DNA from: Reclinomonas americana ATCC 50394
Taxonomy: Eukaryota; Jakobida; Jakobea; Jakobida
Reading direction: 5' to 3'
Assembly: GCA_048213135.1 (NCBI GenBank)
Contig: PS015070.1
Span: 131,695 to 188,756 of the forward strand
DNA length: 57,062 bases
A model generated the notes under the pieces. The model did no database searches. It was not told the DNA's origin and worked only from the letters and a program-made list of their open reading frames with translations. Below, in pieces: positions 50,475 through 57,062 of the stretch (positions within the stretch are counted from its first letter, which is position 1; every line of letters starts with the position of its first letter). The position numbers and the translations under genes were made by a program.

Positions 50475-53400
50475 TGTCATGGGGAGGCGACAATCTGCGC
50501 AACATGCCCGACAAGGAGCACTTGCCGGAGGTGCTGCCGATTGTGCAAAAGTCCACCGTTTTCAAGGTTTGTGCTGGCTGTGTCGTTGCTCAGAACGCAA
50601 TTGGCTGACTGAGTGATGATATTAGTACCGGTACGCGTGGAACACGTGCACCTTTGGCTACAGCTCCGTCTTCTGGTCGTGGAATCGGTGGGAGCGTGAA
50701 ATTGACTGGATGGCTCTGCACGGTTCCGCCCAACTGTGTTGCCGTGCTTTTGTTGTTACGCACTGATGCTCACCACCGTGTCGTCGCAGGCATCAATTTC
50801 CCGCTGGCCCTGATCGGTCAGGAGTACGTGTGGCTGCAGGTTCGTTGACGCGCTGCTCCTTCATGTCGACTGGCTGGTGTGTTTCTCACGCGCTGTGACA
50901 CTAGGTGTGGGAGTCCCTCGGTCTCAACTCCACGGATGTTGTCTCCGAGTTTTACAGTGGCCCTGCATTCCTTCCATGGTACGTGAAGTGGTTGAATCGG
51001 GGTGCATGAGCGCTGCATGCACTCATTCGCCTCGCAGGCATCGCATGGGCAATCTGAATGGCTGGATGTCGCCGCTCACCGACAACTGGCTCACCGGTCA
51101 GCGTGATCTGCAGCTGAAGATCCTGCAGCGCTTCCGTGCGTTCGGCATGAAGCCGATCCTCGGCGGCTTTGCTGGTCACGTGCCGAAGAGTCTGTCGCTG
51201 AAGTACCCGCAAGCGAACATCACGCAGGTAACAGCAGGCTTCTGGAGTAATTGACGCATTCTATCTTTCCGCGCTTTTCTTCTGCTTCCATTCTTCTTTG
51301 CATTTCGTTTATCTCTTTCGTGCCTCTCCCGTCTCCCTTCTCTCTCTTCTCGTTCTCTCTTCTCATCCTCTTCCCCTCTCACGCAGCTGGCGGAATGGGC
51401 CGACTTTGAGGGCACCTACTTCCTCAGCCCCACCGATCCGCTCTTCCAGACCATCGGGCGCACATTCATCGCCAAGCAGACTGAGATCTTTGGCACCGAT
51501 CACTATTACTCGGCCGATCCCTTCAATGAGGTGCGTAGAGGATGAAAGAGAGATGAGCTTGTGCATGCCTTTCTCATCGCCTCCTCAACAGCTGGAGCCA
51601 AGCAGCAACGACCCGACGTACTTGCGCAACGTGGGCAGCTCGATCTACAATGCCATGGCGTCGTCGGATCCACAGGCCGTGTGGGTGATGCAGGCGTGGT
51701 ACGTGGGGGGAGGCACTTGACCGATCATCCCACCCGACTGCCGCTCACTTGCACCGTGACGCACAGGTTCCTGGAAAATGAGGCCGACTGGTGGCAGCCA
51801 CCGCAAGCAGAGGCGATTTTGACGAGCGTGGTGCGTCGCTCCTCCCTTCTCTTTCTCCCTCTCGCCGCCCTCAGATTCTTCTTCTTCTCATGCGCTCCTC
51901 CCGCAGCCTGGCGACAAGCTGCTCATGCTCGATCTGTGGTCCGAGGTGGCTCCAGTGTACACGACCACGAAGAATTTCTACGGCAAGCCGTTTATTTGGA
52001 ACATGCTGCACAAGTTGCGCCACCGCACTCACATCACTCCCTCTCCTCACCACTGATCTCAACGCACTCGACAGCTTTGGCGGCCGCTCCGGACTGTATG
52101 GACGCATGAACCAAGTCAATGTTGGTCCCGCCGCCGCCATTGGAACACAAGAGAGTAATGTCGTTGGTATTGGCATGACACCGGAGGCGATTGAGACGAA
52201 TCCAGTGCGTCGTATCCGATCTCTTCCGTGTCCACTTGTTGTTGCTCATCAACTTCGGCAGGTCATGTACTCACTGCTCACCGATCACATCTGGCACTGG
52301 CGACCGTTCGATTTGGAGGACTGGGTCACCAAGTACCCGCTGCGTCGGTACGGCATCAACGACCTCAACCTGCAACTGGCCTGGCGCCTGCTGGCATCGT
52401 CGGCCTACGATTGTCCCACTGGGCAGCAGGGCACGACGGACTCCATCGGTGCGCTGCTGGTCATTTTCCACTGCTGCTGCGAGGCTTCTCTCGTCCCTCA
52501 CTCGATGTTCACAGTCGCCTTCCGACCCTCCATCTCCATCACCGGCGCGACTCTTTACTACGACACATCGCTGGTCAGCGACGCCGCGCAGTTGTTGGTC
52601 GCTGCTCGTTCGCAGCTGGCCGGTCTGCCGACGTACGAGTTTGATGTTGTTGCGTCGCCGAGTCCGCCAGCCTCCGCTCGTCGCCTCGTACTTATGTCTC
52701 TTTCTCTGCGCAGGTTTCCGTCGGCGTTCAAGTGCTAAAGTTAGTTGACCAGCTCGATCATGGCTCTCTGCTTTTCGCTGAACTGATTCGTCTCTCCCCA
52801 CGTATCGCAGCAACCAGGCAGTCGTCGAATACCAGAACATGGTCAAGGCCGTCAACGCTGGCGACGGTAATCAGTTCTCGGTGGCCGCCGCCGAATTCCT
52901 CTCTCTTGTCGACGACATTGAATCGGTGCTGGCGAGCAACAGCTTCTTCTCACTCGACAACTGGTTTTGTCATCTTGCTCTCTCTCTTCTCTTTCGTGCT
53001 CGTGCGTCAGTCCTCATTCCTTTTCGTCGCCACTTGTAGGTTGCTGAGTGCACGTCAGTGGGCAACAAACGCTGCTGAGCGTGTGCAGTACGAGCTGAAC
53101 GCCCGCACGCAGTTGACGTTGTGGGGACCGTCGGACTCACCGCTGCACGACTATGCCTACAAGCTGTGGTCCGGTCTCGTCAGCGTTGCGTCACATGTTT
53201 GCGCGTCGTGGCAGTAGCTGTTGTTGTTTTTGTTTGCTGACTGCCCGATGACAGACCTTTTATCGCCCGCGATGGGCGCTGTTCATCAGTCGTATGCAGC
53301 AAGCTCTGGATTCACGCCAGCCGTTCGACGACAAGGCATTCACGCGCGACGTCGAGGCCCTCGAGTTGGCATGGACGAAGCGCTTGAGTGCCAACGAGAT

Positions 53401-53497
53401 GCCGCGCGTTGTCGACAACGCGAACGAGGTCAGCTTGCCGTCGCGCAAGTCGGCTGCCGATGTGCTGCACAAGATTTTCACCGCCCGCTCTCTGTAG
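50475..53497 (+). CDS. NAGLU: Alpha-N-acetylglucosaminidase (GH89), N-terminus not located
   Basis: Lysosomal exo-hydrolase removing terminal alpha-GlcNAc, as in heparan sulfate breakdown in animals. Exons: 50475-50566, 50626-50722, 50790-50839, 50905-50978, 51038-51227, 51387-51530, 51592-51698, 51767-51830, 51907-52013, 52075-52204, 52262-52448, 52515-52645, a 26-nt exon 52714-52739, 52811-52963, about 53040-53184 and 53254-53497. GH89 landmarks: [26 protein letters not shown]-like [30 protein letters not shown] (a catalytic Glu by homology), [13 protein letters not shown] (second Glu region), [12 protein letters not shown], and the C-terminal helical domain through [10 protein letters not shown] and [10 protein letters not shown]. 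The first visible exon ([11 protein letters not shown]) corresponds to about residue 100 of animal enzymes, so upstream exons are missing or in the gap. Most introns are 45-170 nt. Confidence 0.9.
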
Positions 53498-53656
53498 TGT
53501 GCGTGTTGCGCGTGGGGGGAAGAATGAAGCGCGCGTCTCGATCATACATTCATGTCTTTTGAGGGCAAACACTCGAAAAGCAACGCGGAAAGAACAGGAG
53601 GCATCAACAGCAACAACAACAACAAAACACATTCAGGAAACAGCAGACACGCGCGC

Positions 53657-56600
53657 TCACAGGAATTCCGTCCTGCGCAGGCTCATGAACTGCACCAGCA
53701 GCCACACAATGATTGCAAACAAGGGGATTACGGTGGCCCACTGGCCAAATACGTTCTGCCGCCGAACGAGCGCGCGCATCTGTCGGTTTTCTGCCTCGTA
53801 GGCCTCCACCAGTGACAAGAGCGAGGCAGCGGCCTCCTCACGACGTGCCAGTGCTGTCTCGATCTTGCTCAGCAGTGCCGGTGGCACCGTGGACAACTGC
53901 TCCACCTCCTTTCCAACAACATTGTCCTCCACCTGTGCGCAAAAAAACAAGTGAGATTACAACAAAGCTGTGTGGGAGACATGGATGGAGAGACCTCGGT
54001 GGTGAGCGGCACAATGGCGGTGGCCATCGACGGCCCAGCCGTGGGTGTGGTGACAAAGGTGAGCTTTGTCGGTCGCGGCACCGAGGCCACCACCACCGGG
54101 GCGGCACGCTTCGCCTGCGAGGTGTTGGGCTTGAGTGCCGACGCCAAGGGCGGAGTAAACGTGTCGTCGTGGCACATGGAGGAGATCATGTCACGCGGCG
54201 AATTGAACACGGTCGACTTGTTGATGCCAGACACTGAGGTTCCGACCACCACCACATCCTCATCGTCTTCGTCGTCATCGGCCTCCTTGGCAAAGTACAC
54301 GCAGTCGTCCTCCACCGAGGCGGCCACTCGAGCCACCACGTCAGTGTGCGGCACCGGTACCACGATTTCCTTCTCCACCTCACCATCCTCGTCCACAGCG
54401 ACGTCATCCAAGTTGTGCAAGGCCGTTGTGTCGCTCAGGCTGCTGTTCGTGCACTGCGAAATCGCCGTGACATTCGGCAGCCCGTACGCAAACGCGCGGG
54501 CGGCACTGCCGGTGCGCGCCGAGGCCACCAGTGTGGAGTCGGGAGACGGCGACAGGGCGGCCAGCGACATGCCGGATTTACCGGGGGTGACCGACACCAC
54601 GGTGAATGACGACGACGAGGCGGATGGCGATATGACCGAGTCGTGCGTGGTGGTTTCTGTGGCGCTTGCGGGTGAGCAGAGGGTTGACGGCAAGAGGAGA
54701 GACATCAAGACACACATACCGTCAGCAGCAATGGTAACCAGCGTCGAGTTGCCTTCGTCCTCGGGCGCTGTGCGAGGAAAGGAATTCGGTCGATGGAGCA
54801 CAGACACGCTCTCCCGCTCAGCACACTCACCGTCGTCGCGCGGCGCAGTCAGCTCCTGCCACCCGCGAGTGAGATTGGGAGACGGGGCAGGGGCGAGTGG
54901 CGGCGGCACTCCATCCATGGACGATCCCACTGGCACCCCACCGCCTGCGGCAAACGACGAAGGTGGTGGCGGTGCGGGCGAGCTAATGTGCAACGATCCG
55001 TTGGGTGACTGCCACATGCGGTCGAGCACGCCCTCCAGGCGGCGAATGGTGGCACCCGGTGTCTCGCAGGCGGCGAGGCTGGTGCTAAGAGGCTGCGGAG
55101 GTGTGAGACGCGACCGGGGCGATAATGATGATGAAGAGCAGAGTGTGCATCTCACCCCTGCAATGGCGGTGGCGGCGGCGGGTGTCGGCGGCGCGGCGGC
55201 AGCCGGAGACGGGCTACTGGCCACATGCGCCTTTTTCGGCATGGCGACTTCGGGAGTTGCCTTGAGCGGTGTGTTGCGCGCGACCTTTTGCTTCTGGCGA
55301 CGCGATGCCGACGATGCGGGTGTCTTGTTGAGGCTGTTGTCGGTCATGGGGGACAGCGGGGTGCGAGTGACGGCCGAGAGGTTGGCGCTGCGCGTCTCGC
55401 GGAGGGGGGAGGGGGTTTCGATGCCCTGATTGAGGGGAAGGATTTGAGGGGAAGGAGGGAAGGAGGGGGGAAGGAGGGAAGGAGGGGGAAAGAGGGGAAA
55501 AGAGGGGAAAAGAGGGGGAGGAGGGGAAGGAGGGGAGAGGGAGAGGGGAAGAAGGGAGGGGGAAGGGGGAAGGAGAACGGGAAACACGGGTTCGGTGAGA
55601 GGAGAGGAACGGTCCATGAGCGATGAAACATCGCGAAGACAAGAGAGGGCGAACAGAGTCGATTGCCATGAGATGGCGACACAGGTTACTGCACCATGGT
55701 TAAGGGTCTCAAGTGCGTGAGAGAAGAGACGTCGGCGAACCGAGACCGCAACAGGGAGAAAGCAGAACGAGAACACAGAAGAACCATGATAAACGACAAG
55801 TGTGCTTGGGAGAGAACGAAGCCATCAACAATACGGATCGCTGGAGGAGAGAACTGAACAAGAAAGGCGATGAGCACGACAGATCGCGTTGCGAAAGAAG
55901 GAAGGGTATTTGTGAGAGAACCGAGTCGATAACTGGGAGAACGCAGATCGCAAAGGATCGCAAAGGAAAGAGGCGTAACGTACGGGAGTAGAGCTGCACA
56001 GAGAGAACAACCCGTAAAGAAGAGATGACTTGAGTGGCGAGAAGAAGAAGAACAGAGAAGCGATCGGTTTGTGAGACTGCGACTCAGCTCAACGCAGAAG
56101 GAAAGAGTACTGAAGAAGGCGAATGTCACTGCGAAAGATGGAACCTCACAAGGCACAAGAGTGAAAGTAGCGTTGAAGATCAGTGCACTGTCAACGCCCT
56201 CCTCGGCAATGACGAGGGGCTGGTACACAAGAGACAGCACAAACGTGGCTGCAGATTGCGTCACACACACCTGGCGATTGCTCATTCGAACGTGCACAAG
56301 AACAGGAACAACAATTCAACAACAAAACGTGCTGTCTCCCACTCCCACTCTTCCCTTTCGCTCGCGCACGTGCACTTGTCCTCTCCCCTCTTCTCCGCAC
56401 GCAACTCTCATGGCCTCCTCCTCCTCCTCCGCCACCTTCCTCCGCTCCAAATCCCGTTGCAACGGCGTCTTACCCCCCTGCAGTCCCGTAATCACACGCT
56501 CCGCCTCGCGCCCACCCACCGGAGGCTCCAGCGCACGAATCGCAGTCGCAGCAGGCTGACGCGGAGTGCGCATCACCATGGCCGCCCCGACGACCACTGG

Positions 56601-56714
56601 CGACTCAATCGTGTTCTCCTGAAACGAAAAGTTGTTGCGTGCAGGCGACGTGCGCGACGGCGACTTGTGCATGCCGCGACTGAATCGCCCAGGCTTCACT
56701 GTGGCGCTGTACAT
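53657..56714 (-). CDS. Disordered protein with coiled-coil and C-terminal tail anchor, unknown
   Basis: Not recognised. Start MYSATVKPGRFSRGMHKSPS at 56714. Exon 1 runs to about 56373 and includes a charged helix (RDLERRKVAEEEEEAMR). After a 0.95-kb AGGGG-rich intron, exons from about 55429 carry ETPSPLRETRSANLS, SRRQKQKVARNTPLKATP and AMPKKAHVASS, then Pro/Ser-rich and acidic sequence (EADDDEDDEDVVVV). The last exon (53932-53657, 92 codons) has a probable coiled coil (KIETALARREEAAASLLSLV, EAYEAENRQMRALVRR) leading to one hydrophobic helix (WATVIPLFAIIVWLLVQFM) and a short LRRTEFL tail. That layout is a tail-anchored membrane protein facing the cytosol. Many SP and TP sites suggest phosphorylation. 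The stop lies 160 bp from the convergent NAGLU stop. Confidence 0.6.
55430..55600 (-). repeat. (GAAGGGG)n-type repeat in intron
   Basis: Purine-rich on the plus strand, so pyrimidine-rich in the transcribed sense. Directly upstream of the acceptor used by the 55.4-kb exon. Confidence 0.75.
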
Positions 56715-56776
56715 TGCGGATGGGAGAGAAGGTCTTTTCTCGCGCAATGCCACAAAGCTTGTGTAACGTTCGCGAA

Positions 56777-56825
56777 ATGGCGCAAGTCAAATTGCAGATC
56801 ATCGACGACAACAATGGGAAAGGTG
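56777..56825 (+). CDS. Possible first exon of a divergent plus-strand gene
   Basis: ATG at 56777 in context GAAATGG opens MAQVKLQIIDDNNGK and meets a GTGGGC donor near 56822. Read without splicing it stops within nine codons. It begins only 62 bp from the divergent start at 56714, which would be a bidirectional promoter. No similarity recognised; the rest of the gene would lie outside the window. Confidence 0.3.
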
Positions 56826-56861
56826 GGCCCTTGACCAGGGGAGGATGCTGACTTGGTCTGA

Positions 56862-57062
<201 letters not shown>

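Overview
This window is intron-dense protist DNA. Every long gene is broken by short GT-AG introns, with GTGCGT and GTGAGT the usual donors. The gene content is eukaryotic: katanin-like, ULK4-like, IQCC-like, RRP9, eL39, NAGLU and acyl-CoA synthetase. Homologues of ULK4, KATNAL2 and IQCC, linked to cilia in other eukaryotes, suggest a flagellated heterotroph. I cannot place it more finely. The scaffold has at least 16 N-runs. Several are exactly 20 N, and most sit in microsatellites or in the paralogue array.

Layout: 1-3158 (+) C-terminal HEAT/ARM half of a ULK4/RUNKEL-type protein. 3264-6854 (-) katanin p60 AAA ATPase (KATNAL2 type). 7493-~13340 (-) long-chain acyl-CoA synthetase. 14214-18502 (+) two PH-like regions fused to an ARF-like GTPase. 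18626-20881 (-) a single-pass membrane protein with a split CxxC/CxxH motif. 21285-31439 (-) a head-to-tail array of three paralogues: five predicted membrane helices joined to a long Pro/Ser-rich tail with nuclear-type basic clusters and a C-terminal VKQE motif. 31580-34773 (-) RRP9 (U3-55K). 35232-36188 (-) ribosomal protein eL39. 36263-~37771 (+) a seven-bladed WD40 protein. 37980-43133 (+) a myristoylation-motif class 3 lipase fused to a P-loop GTPase-like domain and a C-terminal hydrophobic anchor. 43185-44309 (-) IQCC-like protein. 44529-45133 (-) a small secreted Cys-rich protein. 46038-49708 (+) a TPR-like protein. 50475-53497 (+) alpha-N-acetylglucosaminidase. 53657-56714 (-) a disordered tail-anchored protein. 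56777-end (+) a possible divergent first exon.

The best candidate for an undescribed system is the 10-kb paralogue array. Copy A is gap-free, so the joining of a multi-pass membrane domain to a tail with nuclear features does not depend on assembly across a gap. The three copies share their start exon, C-terminus and intergenic spacers, but differ in one intron and in polyproline tract length. The spacers are only about 130-215 bp. The array is also under-assembled: one short contig appears inverted and one polyproline block appears duplicated around a gap.

Two genome-wide habits stand out. Long introns carry their own 120-190 bp tandem units, and their CT microsatellites lie mostly on the sense strand, so gene direction can often be read from the repeat strand. 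Exon coordinates below were read by eye from splice sites and reading-frame phase. They should be treated as models.
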